Shown: positions 1 to 5,771, numbered from the stretch's first letter. The stretch: 9,946 nt of DNA from an uncultured Syntrophobacterales bacterium (GCA_903903205.1 CAIUXU010000235.1:1-9946); one strand, 5' to 3'. Numbers and translations are program-made. Notes: generated by a model not told the origin, from the sequence alone.

Positions 1-251
1 AAAATCGTGCTGGTTAAGTCATCCCGACGATTATTCAGCATGCTGTCATAGGTAGCCCGCTTGATCACGTTGCTTACTTGCACAGCATTGCTGACGATAT
101 CTTCCCGAAACAATTTCGTAAAAAAATAAATGTTTAAATAGGTCACAATCCCAAAAGAAAATACCAGCAAGACGGTGAGCAAAACGAAGAATTTTACCCC
201 GATCGAATCGGTAATGCCGACAATAAACTTGAATATTTTAGTATATTTCAT
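1..251 (-). CDS. Membrane sensor protein, N-terminal fragment (probable sensor histidine kinase)
   Basis: The minus strand is open from an ATG at 251 down to the window edge, giving 83 codons without a stop. The product starts with a short charged/aromatic cytoplasmic stretch, then has one hydrophobic helix at about residues 20-43, followed by a segment that would be periplasmic. The stretch around residues 66-80 (ATYDSMLNNRRDD) resembles the start of the extracytoplasmic sensing region of many deltaproteobacterial sensor kinases, in which a Ser-Met-Leu-x-Asn-Arg-Arg pattern is common. No catalytic domain is in view, so kinase versus chemoreceptor or cyclase cannot be decided. The ATG at 251 has no clear Shine-Dalgarno sequence, so the start is uncertain. 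The gene is divergent from the CooC-family gene and visibly richer in A+T than the rest of the window. Confidence 0.6.
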   Translation of the reverse strand, partial: MKYTKIFKFIVGITDSIGVKFFVLLTVLLVFSFGIVTYLNIYFFTKLFREDIVSNAVQVSNVIKRATYDSMLNNRRDDLTSTI

Positions 252-259
252 AACGCTAC

Positions 260-287
260 AATATATCAGGATGAAAAATTTAAACAA
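260..287 (-). promoter_or_regulatory. Possible sigma-70 promoter for the divergent sensor gene
   Basis: On the minus strand a TTGTTT hexamer (287-282) is followed after 16 bases by TATATT (265-260). The expected transcription start would be only a few bases before the ATG at 251. That would make the message nearly leaderless or mean the true start codon differs. AT-rich sequence gives such matches easily, so this is a weak call. Confidence 0.25.
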
Positions 288-304
288 CCACACCCCATCG
301 GCTG

Positions 305-318
305 TTTAGCAGGCTAAA
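305..318. repeat. Perfect short palindrome (6-bp arms, 2-bp centre)
   Basis: TTTAGC (305-310) and GCTAAA (313-318) are exact reverse complements around a two-base centre. They are flanked by CTG (302-304) and CAG (320-322), which almost extends the symmetry. The site sits in the divergent intergenic region between the sensor gene and the CooC-family gene, where an operator would be expected. No transcription factor consensus was recognised. Confidence 0.4.
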
Positions 319-355
319 TCAGTTTTGGATGATTTACAAGACATATTTTCCTTTC

Positions 356-380
356 CAGATATCGTGAATCGTGATATCTG
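356..380. repeat. Inverted repeat just upstream of the CooC-family start codon
   Basis: CAGATATC (356-363) and GATATCTG (373-380) are perfect 8-bp complementary arms around a 9-base centre. ATCGTGA is also repeated in tandem at 361-367 and 368-374. The right arm ends 7 bases before the ATG at 388, where a ribosome binding site would normally be; none is seen. The site could be a protein operator or an RNA hairpin affecting translation initiation. No known consensus (such as the CRP/FNR-type TGTGA-N6-TCACA) is matched. Confidence 0.5.
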
Positions 381-387
381 CCAAATT

Positions 388-1128
388 ATGAAGATTGCAA
401 TTGCGGGAAAAGGTGGGGTCGGAAAAACATCTCTGGCGGTTTGGATCGGCGATTATCTGGCCCGGCAGGGGGAAGAGGTTTGGCTCCTCGATGCGGATAC
501 GGCGCTTTCCCTGGGGCAGGCGCTTGGTCTTCCGGAAAGCGACATTCCATTGCCGCTGATCCAGGAGAAAGAGCTGATTCGGGAACGGGTCGGAGAAGGA
601 TTCATCCGCTTGAACCCAACGGTTGACGACCTTCCGGAGCGTCTCTCCAGAAAGGTTGCCAATCTCAAACTCCTCGTGATGGGCACCATTGCAGGCGCTG
701 GCGGCGGTTGCGCCTGTTCGGCGAATGCCTTGGTAAAAGCATTGCTCGCTCACCTGATCATCGAAAACCGGCAATGGGTCATTGTGGATCTGGAGGCCGG
801 CGTGGAACATCTGGGACGCGGAACCATTGAGTCTGTGGATGGGCTCATCGTAGTGAGCGAGCCCAGCATGAGGAGCCTACAGACGGCCTCCCACATCAGC
901 GTGCTGGCCAGGGAAATGGGGCTTTCCCGTCAGGCGTTGGTCATCAATCGCGTTCCCGGCGATTTCCGCATGCCGGATATCGAGGGTCTCCCTCCGTTGA
1001 CGGCAACCATTCCGCTCCTGTCCTCTCTTGCCTCCCGGCAGCTTGCCTCCTCCTCCGTGCTCGATCTTGCGGAGCGGGAGCAGCTCGATCGGATTGCCGC
1101 CAAGATTATCTCCGCCATAAGGAATTGA
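388..1128 (+). CDS. cooC: CooC-family nickel-insertion/maturation ATPase
   Basis: This is a 246-residue cytoplasmic P-loop ATPase of the MinD/NifH (SIMIBI) class. It opens with a deviant Walker A motif, GKGGVGKTS, at residues 7-15. It carries the CooC hallmark CxC pair (C108 and C110, in GGGCACSANAL), which in CooC dimers binds a metal ion at the subunit interface. It also has the CooC-like VDLEAGVEHLGRGT segment, and a VVSEP...SLQTA stretch follows. In known systems CooC uses ATP hydrolysis to help insert nickel into the C-cluster of carbon monoxide dehydrogenase or acetyl-CoA synthase. A longer reading from TTG at 325 exists, but ATG 388 is chosen because it places the family-typical MKIAIAGKGGVGKT at the N-terminus. 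No recognisable ribosome binding site precedes it; an inverted repeat lies there instead. No CODH gene is adjacent in this window, so the client enzyme is unknown. Family membership is well supported; function on nickel is inferred. Confidence 0.85.
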   Translation: MKIAIAGKGGVGKTSLAVWIGDYLARQGEEVWLLDADTALSLGQALGLPESDIPLPLIQEKELIRERVGEGFIRLNPTVDDLPERLSRKVANLKLLVMGTIAGAGGGCACSANALVKALLAHLIIENRQWVIVDLEAGVEHLGRGTIESVDGLIVVSEPSMRSLQTASHISVLAREMGLSRQALVINRVPGDFRMPDIEGLPPLTATIPLLSSLASRQLASSSVLDLAEREQLDRIAAKIISAIRN

Positions 1129-1179
1129 CAGAGTCGACACTAGCGGATAAACCTGCCTCTCTCCTTCCTGCGACATCGA

Positions 1180-1205
1180 GGCGGCCCATCCGCCAGATAT
1201 TTTTT
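1180..1205 (+). terminator. Probable Rho-independent terminator after the CooC-family gene
   Basis: GGCGG (1180-1184) pairs with CCGCC (1190-1194) across a five-base loop, followed by AGATA and a run of six T (1200-1205). The stem is short but entirely G:C. It sits 51 bases after the cooC stop codon and immediately before the promoter of the cytochrome unit, so it would separate the two transcription units. Confidence 0.5.
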
Positions 1206-1206
1206 C

Positions 1207-1234
1207 TTGACAAACCCGGTAAAATATTTATTAT
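1207..1234 (+). promoter_or_regulatory. Sigma-70 promoter of the cytochrome c/b unit
   Basis: A perfect -35 box TTGACA (1207-1212) is followed after 16 bases by TATTAT (1229-1234), one mismatch from TATAAT. Transcription would start near 1241, giving a leader of about 35 bases before the ATG at 1276. It directly follows the T-run of the upstream terminator. The -35 box's TTG also reads as a potential start codon in frame with the cytochrome, but promoter use argues against translation from there. Confidence 0.6.
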
Positions 1235-1275
1235 GCCCCCGCGTTGAAGATCTCTCTTGCTGGTTATGGAATATT

Positions 1276-2946
1276 ATGCAGATTCTTGTCATCATCTTGT
1301 TTATGCTTCTGGGTTCCCCCGTCGGGGCTGCCGTTCCGTCGGATGAGTGTATCAATTGCCACGAGGAGTTCAAAAAAAGACCCCCCCACGAAAGCATCGC
1401 CTGCACGGACTGCCACACCGGCATTAAAGAGATCCCGCACGAGGAGAAGCTCGCGCGTCCCACATGCAATGCCTGTCACCACAGGACCGTCGCACGCTTC
1501 TCGGCCGGCATCCACAAATCCAAGGGCATTGACTGCAAGCAGTGCCATGAGCTCCATGGGAAAAACAAGGGAAAAGGAGAAGTTTGCGCCTCCTGCCATT
1601 CTGACGTCACCCACAAGAAGCTCCCTTCAAGGGAGAAGCACCTCGCAACCCTGAATAGCGTCGCCTGCCACGGCAAGCCGGACAAGAGCGGGATCACCGC
1701 GACGGTTACACTGCCCAAAGGGGCGACACTGGATAGGAAGATCATTGACCGGGATGGCAACGGTTTTGCCGACCCGGCCGAGTGGCACGCCTTTGAGGCC
1801 CTGCTTGATCAGAAGTTCAAGGGCTTCAAGCTGCAGAAGCAATATTGGGCCTATGGCGACAACCATGAGATCATGCCCAAAGCCGCAGACTGCGGCGAGT
1901 GTCATGAAAAGAGGACCCGCTTTGCGGGTGCGGAGGGTAGAATCAACGACACAACGGGATACAGCATCCCGGTCGCGCCGTCGGTTTTCATTCCTGAATT
2001 CCCGTCTCTCCGCGAATTTCCCAGGACCGTGCATGGACAGAAAGGGGTCCTGTGCATCGACTGCCACGTCACCAAAAACAAGATCACCGACAAGGTCTGC
2101 GTTCGCTGCCACGAACAGGTTTACCACACCTATGAAAAATCCATCCATGCCAAGAAGGGGGCAACCTCCTGCACCGACTGCCATAACCCTCACTTGATCA
2201 AGACCTACAAGGAGTTCAATGCCAAGGAACGGATTGCAATCTGCTCCCGTTGTCACAAAGACTACATCAGTCGGCACGAATGGCTGCCGAATACCACGCT
2301 CCATTTCGAATATCTCGAGTGCACAACCTGCCATAGCCCGGGCTCAGAAAAGAGCATGGTCTTCTTCTTTGCGGACAACAAGAACAACAAGAAAACCCCT
2401 GTGCAATACGAAGCCCTCGAACGGGTCTTCGGTCAGAATATCCATCTCAAATCGGTTATTAACAACTATGCAGAGAATATAGTCAAGGGCGAAGAGGTCG
2501 GCCGTTTCGTCGTTGACCTGAAGAAAAAGATGGGAGAAGGGATCTTCGTCGATGCGGAAATTATCGTCACGAAGGTGCATCACGACTACTCGGTCACGAG
2601 GCTCAAGGAGAGAAACTGCGTTACATGCCACTCGCCCCAAGCCCATTTCTACAATTCCATGTACCTTCTTCTGCCTGAAAAGGACCGGCATATCTATGTC
2701 CCGGTAAAAGGCACGCTGCTCTCAGTTTACCCCATCGGAATGGCTTTGGATATCTACATCCTCGGGGAAGAAAAAATCACGAAGGATGATGTTTACGCGC
2801 TGCTCGGCAAAGCGCCGGAAGGGTCACCCGCTTACGCCAAACGCCTCGGCTTCAAATTGATCGACTTGGTCGGGGTAATCCTGGTGATTCTGGTGATTCT
2901 TTCGATCATGGCGCACGCACTGCTGCGAATACTGGTGAAACGATGA
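1276..2946 (+). CDS. Membrane-anchored multiheme cytochrome c (12 CxxCH)
   Basis: The 556-residue product starts with a hydrophobic export signal (residues 1-19, ending GAA). It has twelve canonical CxxCH heme-attachment motifs, starting at C25, C43, C64, C87, C104, C206, C260, C275, C299, C323, C349 and C448. A thirteenth site at residues 128-132 reads SVACH, lacking its first cysteine. An EF-hand-like loop lies at residues 158-169 (D158, D160, N162, G163, D166, E169). A C-terminal transmembrane helix spans about 530-552, so the heme domain should sit in the periplasm, held to the inner membrane. Long heme-free stretches lie at 133-205, 354-447 and after 452. The next gene, a cytochrome b, starts within the stop codon, so the two are probably translationally coupled subunits of one quinone-linked electron-transfer complex, comparable in plan to Geobacter Cbc complexes. 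A reading from TTG 1207 is possible, but it would overlap the promoter and bury the signal peptide. The signal peptide lacks the usual basic residue near its start. Exact redox partner unknown. Confidence 0.88.
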   Translation: MQILVIILFMLLGSPVGAAVPSDECINCHEEFKKRPPHESIACTDCHTGIKEIPHEEKLARPTCNACHHRTVARFSAGIHKSKGIDCKQCHELHGKNKGKGEVCASCHSDVTHKKLPSREKHLATLNSVACHGKPDKSGITATVTLPKGATLDRKIIDRDGNGFADPAEWHAFEALLDQKFKGFKLQKQYWAYGDNHEIMPKAADCGECHEKRTRFAGAEGRINDTTGYSIPVAPSVFIPEFPSLREFPRTVHGQKGVLCIDCHVTKNKITDKVCVRCHEQVYHTYEKSIHAKKGATSCTDCHNPHLIKTYKEFNAKERIAICSRCHKDYISRHEWLPNTTLHFEYLECTTCHSPGSEKSMVFFFADNKNNKKTPVQYEALERVFGQNIHLKSVINNYAENIVKGEEVGRFVVDLKKKMGEGIFVDAEIIVTKVHHDYSVTRLKERNCVTCHSPQAHFYNSMYLLLPEKDRHIYVPVKGTLLSVYPIGMALDIYILGEEKITKDDVYALLGKAPEGSPAYAKRLGFKLIDLVGVILVILVILSIMAHALLRILVKR

Positions 2947-3605
2947 AAAAGGTTTTCCTCCACACGCTGACCATCCGAATATGGCACTGGATCAATGCGC
3001 TGATCGTCATCGCGCTCATGATTACCGGCATCCAGCTCAGGGCGCCGGGAATCGAGGAGTTCGCCCGCAGTATGACGATCTGGATCCCCGAATACAGTAT
3101 GGCCATCCTGATCCACAAGTACATCGGTTATGCGATGACTGCCTCCTTCCTCTTCTGGCTGGTCTATATTTTTGCCAGCGGCAGCTTCCGGACCCATTAC
3201 CTCCCGCGGCCTGCGGATATTCCAATACTCGGGAAGCAGGCGTTCTACTACCTTGTCGGCGTATTCCAGGGAGGCGAAAACCCTTTTGCCCCCACCGAAC
3301 AAGGAAAGTTCAACCCGCTGCAGAAGATCGCCTACGGCTCGGTCATGCTCGTGATTACCCCGTTGATTGTCGTCACAGGCGTCCTCTTCAGCGACATTTT
3401 CTTCTTCCGCGGCCTGATCGACCAGATGGGCGGGGTGAGGCTGCTCGATGCGCTGCATGTTCTTGCAAGCTACCTGTTTCTGCTGAACTTGATCGTCCAT
3501 CTGTACATGTGTACGATGGGGCACCATATCTTCGACCACATCAAGGCCATGATCCTGGGCTTTGAAGAGATGCCGGAAGACTCCCACTCCCATTCGAAAC
3601 ACTGA
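2943..3605 (+). CDS. Di-heme cytochrome b, quinone-interacting membrane subunit
   Basis: The 220-residue integral membrane protein has four predicted helices, roughly residues 15-32, 54-78, 128-150 and 168-190. It resembles the cytochrome b subunits of Ni-Fe hydrogenases and formate dehydrogenase N (b561/HydC/FdnI type). Likely axial heme ligands are H15 (in RIWHWINAL), H58 (LIHKYIG), H172 (DALHVLAS) and H186 (LIVHLYM). The loop GKFNPLQKIAYG (121-132) ahead of helix three is typical of the family. Such subunits pass electrons between the quinone pool and a periplasmic partner, here most likely the multiheme cytochrome encoded directly upstream, with which the gene shares an ATGA stop/start overlap. 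The tail ends HSHSKH, which may bind metal but could be incidental. The direction of electron flow (quinol oxidation or quinone reduction) cannot be read from sequence. Confidence 0.85.
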   Translation: MKKVFLHTLTIRIWHWINALIVIALMITGIQLRAPGIEEFARSMTIWIPEYSMAILIHKYIGYAMTASFLFWLVYIFASGSFRTHYLPRPADIPILGKQAFYYLVGVFQGGENPFAPTEQGKFNPLQKIAYGSVMLVITPLIVVTGVLFSDIFFFRGLIDQMGGVRLLDALHVLASYLFLLNLIVHLYMCTMGHHIFDHIKAMILGFEEMPEDSHSHSKH

Positions 3606-3648
3606 GCCCTCTCGTTTGTGCCCCCAATCCTGCACCTGCCTGGCAAAA

Positions 3649-3675
3649 TTGCAAACCGTCTTGATGATTTATAAA
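3649..3675 (+). promoter_or_regulatory. Possible promoter of the ruvX-mltG pair
   Basis: TTGCAA (3649-3654) precedes TATAAA (3670-3675) at a slightly short 15-base spacing. An alternative, TTGATG (3661-3666) with TATATA (3683-3688), would start transcription almost at the start codon and is less likely. An AAAAGGA ribosome binding site (3688-3694) stands 7 bases before the ruvX ATG. No clear terminator was found between the cytochrome b stop and this site, so read-through is also possible. Confidence 0.35.
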
Positions 3676-3701
3676 CATTCAATATATAAAAGGAATCCAA
3701 G

Positions 3702-4142
3702 ATGAGGATACTGGGGCTCGATTATGGCGATCAGAGGATCGGCGTTGCAATCTGCGACGAACTTGGGATGGCCGCCCGGGGGATCGCCACCCTCGTCCGG
3801 AAAAACCGCGATGCGGATCTCGCGGCGATTGCCGGTTTCGTCGAACGCTTCGGCGTTGAAAAGATCGTTATCGGTTATCCGCTCCGCCTTGACGGCAGCG
3901 AGGGGATCCAGTGCGACAAGGTCAACAGGTTTGCCCGACGGCTCGAGGCCCGTTTGTCGATGCCCATCATCCGCCGGGATGAAACCTTCTCCACCAAAGA
4001 GGCGGAGGAGCTGCTTCGGGAAACCGGTGTGCGCAAAGAGAAGCGAAGGGCTATCGTCGACCGGCTGGCCGCCTGTATCATCCTTCAAGGTTATCTCGAT
4101 GCTCTCCCCCATGAAGAAGAAAACAAATGGACTACCCCATGA
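3702..4142 (+). CDS. ruvX: RuvX/YqgF, pre-16S rRNA nuclease (Holliday junction resolvase-like)
   Basis: This 146-residue protein has the normal length of the YqgF/RuvX family, an RNase H-like fold nuclease. In Escherichia coli it is required for maturation of the 5' end of 16S rRNA; a role in Holliday junction resolution has also been proposed. Family motifs are present in order: ILGLDYGDQRIGVA with the first acidic residue D7, VIGYPLRLDGSEG (56-68), DETFST (93-98, with E94) and VDRLAACIILQGYLD (119-133) with D120. The start is supported by AAAAGGA 7 bases upstream. Its stop codon overlaps mltG, which begins at 4127 or 4139, so the two should form a co-translated pair. Confidence 0.93.
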   Translation: MRILGLDYGDQRIGVAICDELGMAARGIATLVRKNRDADLAAIAGFVERFGVEKIVIGYPLRLDGSEGIQCDKVNRFARRLEARLSMPIIRRDETFSTKEAEELLRETGVRKEKRRAIVDRLAACIILQGYLDALPHEEENKWTTP

Positions 4143-5191
4143 ACATTCCTGCATGGATTAAAACAATACGGAGAATAACCCGTAATCTTCAGCGAAACAA
4201 GGCAATCCTGCTGCTTCTGATCCTTTTACTGACCGGAGCGGCTTTTTACCGCTATGCAACGACCCCTGTCAGTGACACCGCCATCGCCAGAACGGTCTTC
4301 ATCCCGAAAGGATCCGGTTTCTTCCGGATTACGGAGATTCTCGACAATGCAGACCTGGTTCGAAACCGTCCCTTCTTCTGGCTGCTGGCTCTGGGCAAGA
4401 ATGCGGCGCGACAGATCCGGGCGGGTGAATATGAATTCAGCGGCGCCATGTCGCCTTGGACAATCCTCGACAAACTGGTCCGGGGAGAGATCAAAATTTA
4501 CAAGGTGACGTTGCCCGAGGACATCACCGTATACGACGTGGCAAAACGGCTCTCCGCCCATAAACTGGTTAATGAAAAGGAATTCATGGCCTTGACGACC
4601 GACCGGTCTTTTCTTGCATCTCTGGGCATCGAGGCCGACAGCATCGAGGGATACCTCTATCCCAACACCTACCGGTTCGACCGCTCCATGACGATCAAAG
4701 AAATCGTCCGGATCCTTGCAGCACAGTTCTGGAGGGAAGTTACACCGGAGATGCGAAAACGCGCACAGGAGATCGGCTTGACTATACCCCAGTGGGTGAC
4801 CCTTGCCTCGATCATCGGCAAGGAATCCGGAAACAGCGCCGAAAAACCACTGATCTCCGCCGTCTTTCACAACCGTCTGGAAAGAGGAATGAAACTACAG
4901 AGCGACCCAACAGCCATCTACAGCTTACGACAGGAAGGCGGTCCCGTGAAAACCGTTCTGTTTAAACACCTGAAATCGGATACACCCCACAACACCTACC
5001 GGATCAGCGGGCTACCGCCGGGTCCCATCGCCAACCCCGGCATCGATTCCCTCAAGGCAGCCCTCTACCCCGCCAAAGTCGATTACCTCTATTTTGTTGC
5101 CAGGAACGACGGGTCACATCAATTCTCCAACACCCTCGCCAGCCACAACCAGGCCGTTTCAAAATATCAGATTAACAGGCAAATAAAGTAA
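4127..5191 (+). CDS. mltG: Endolytic murein transglycosylase MltG (YceG-like)
   Basis: The 354-residue protein has one membrane helix at about 25-41, then a periplasmic LysM-like domain (about 52-155) and a YceG catalytic domain (about 175-350). MltG cleaves nascent glycan strands near the inner membrane and sets their length. Visible family segments are IPKGSGFFRITEIL near the start of the periplasmic part, LPEDITVYDVAKRL, SIEGYLYPNTYRF, LASIIGKESG, VFHNRLERGMKLQSDPT, PHNTYRISGLPPGPIANPG and the closing ASHNQAV. E233 of the KES segment aligns with the catalytic glutamate as I remember it from E. coli (E218). The residue two before it is glycine (G231), where the family usually has glutamate. 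Start choice is open: ATG 4127 gives the longest reading, and ATG 4139 makes an exact ATGA overlap with ruvX. Confidence 0.93.
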   Translation: MDYPMNIPAWIKTIRRITRNLQRNKAILLLLILLLTGAAFYRYATTPVSDTAIARTVFIPKGSGFFRITEILDNADLVRNRPFFWLLALGKNAARQIRAGEYEFSGAMSPWTILDKLVRGEIKIYKVTLPEDITVYDVAKRLSAHKLVNEKEFMALTTDRSFLASLGIEADSIEGYLYPNTYRFDRSMTIKEIVRILAAQFWREVTPEMRKRAQEIGLTIPQWVTLASIIGKESGNSAEKPLISAVFHNRLERGMKLQSDPTAIYSLRQEGGPVKTVLFKHLKSDTPHNTYRISGLPPGPIANPGIDSLKAALYPAKVDYLYFVARNDGSHQFSNTLASHNQAVSKYQINRQIK

Positions 5192-5201
5192 AAGATTTTT
5201 C

Positions 5202-5230
5202 TTGACAAAGAAAAAATCCTCCCGTATCTT
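5202..5230 (+). promoter_or_regulatory. Pmra promoter of the division/cell-wall cluster
   Basis: A perfect TTGACA (5202-5207) and TATCTT (5225-5230) are separated by the optimal 17 bases, placing transcription start near 5237. It lies 10 bases after the mltG stop and upstream of the MraZ repeats. A longer mraZ reading from the TTG of the -35 box is rejected because MraZ proteins begin at the downstream ATG. Confidence 0.7.
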
Positions 5231-5240
5231 ACCCCAAAAG

Positions 5241-5265
5241 TGGGGCAAAGTGGATTGTTGTGGAG
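5241..5265 (+). promoter_or_regulatory. MraZ operator: three TGGRN repeats
   Basis: TGGGG (5241-5245), TGGAT (5251-5255) and TGGAG (5261-5265) recur at an exact 10-base period with 5-base spacers. This is the arrangement described for MraZ binding sites upstream of mraZ in other bacteria (TGGGN repeats with 5-base gaps). They lie just after the expected transcription start, so bound MraZ would repress its own operon. The last repeat contains the mraZ ribosome binding site (GGAGG, 5262-5266). A CCCC/GGGG pair (5232-5235, 5242-5245) could also form a small hairpin at the message 5' end. Confidence 0.7.
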
Positions 5266-5276
5266 GAAAACCTTCG

Positions 5277-5723
5277 ATGTCTGTCTTCCGGGGTCAGTAT
5301 TACCATACCATCGATGACAAGGGGAGAGTCATTTTCCCTTCGCGACTCCGTGAGGTGTTCGCCGAGAAGTATGACAACCGTCTCGTCATCACGAATTGGG
5401 ACGGCTATCTGATGATTTTTCCTTACGATGAGTGGCGTATCATCGAGGAGAAAGTCTCGCACCAATCCCTGCTGCGGAAAGAGGTCCGCGCTTTTCAGCG
5501 GTTTTTCATGTCGGGGGCGGTTGATTGCACCCTCGATGGCCAGGGAAGGATCCTCATCCCACAAAATCTCAGGGAATTTGCAAACCTGGAAAAGGATATC
5601 GTCCTCGCCGGCATGATTAAGGTGATCGAAATCTGGAGCAAGGACAAGTTCGAAGCCGAGATGAAAAAGAGTGGGGACAATCTGGACGGTTTCAGCGACT
5701 ATATGGCAGATCTGGGGATATAG
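5277..5723 (+). CDS. mraZ: MraZ, transcriptional regulator of the dcw cluster
   Basis: The 148-residue protein has two AbrB-like SpoVT half-domains, each with the DxxxR signature: D13-R17 in IDDKGRVIFPSRLRE and D87-R91 in LDGQGRILIPQNLREFA. MraZ forms ring-shaped oligomers that bind spaced TGGGN-type repeats and regulate the division and cell-wall cluster, usually by autorepression. Matching repeats are present upstream. ATG 5277 is chosen because it begins the typical MSVFRGQYYHTID N-terminus and lies 10 bases after a GGAGG ribosome binding site. It is the first gene of mraZ-rsmH-ftsL-ftsI-murE. Confidence 0.96.
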   Translation: MSVFRGQYYHTIDDKGRVIFPSRLREVFAEKYDNRLVITNWDGYLMIFPYDEWRIIEEKVSHQSLLRKEVRAFQRFFMSGAVDCTLDGQGRILIPQNLREFANLEKDIVLAGMIKVIEIWSKDKFEAEMKKSGDNLDGFSDYMADLGI

Positions 5724-5771
5724 AAGACCCCCAAACGGGTAGTATAAGATTTATTGTGAAATAATAGTGAG

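Noticed and set aside
325..387. Upstream extension of the CooC-family protein from TTG 325
   Set aside because: It would add 21 residues before the conserved MKIAIAGKGGVGKT start, would translate through the inverted repeat, and has no ribosome binding site.
1276..2946. Nitrite reductase (NrfA) or octaheme reductase identity for the multiheme cytochrome
   Set aside because: There is no CxxCK catalytic heme motif, and the heme spacing and C-terminal anchor do not fit those enzymes.
2832..3635. Minus-strand open frame (267 codons) opposite the cytochrome b gene
   Set aside because: The sense strand encodes a clear four-helix cytochrome b; the antisense product is low-complexity charged sequence with no family resemblance.
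3606..3701. Terminator after the cytochrome b gene
   Set aside because: I looked for a GC stem followed by a T-run in this gap and found none convincing.
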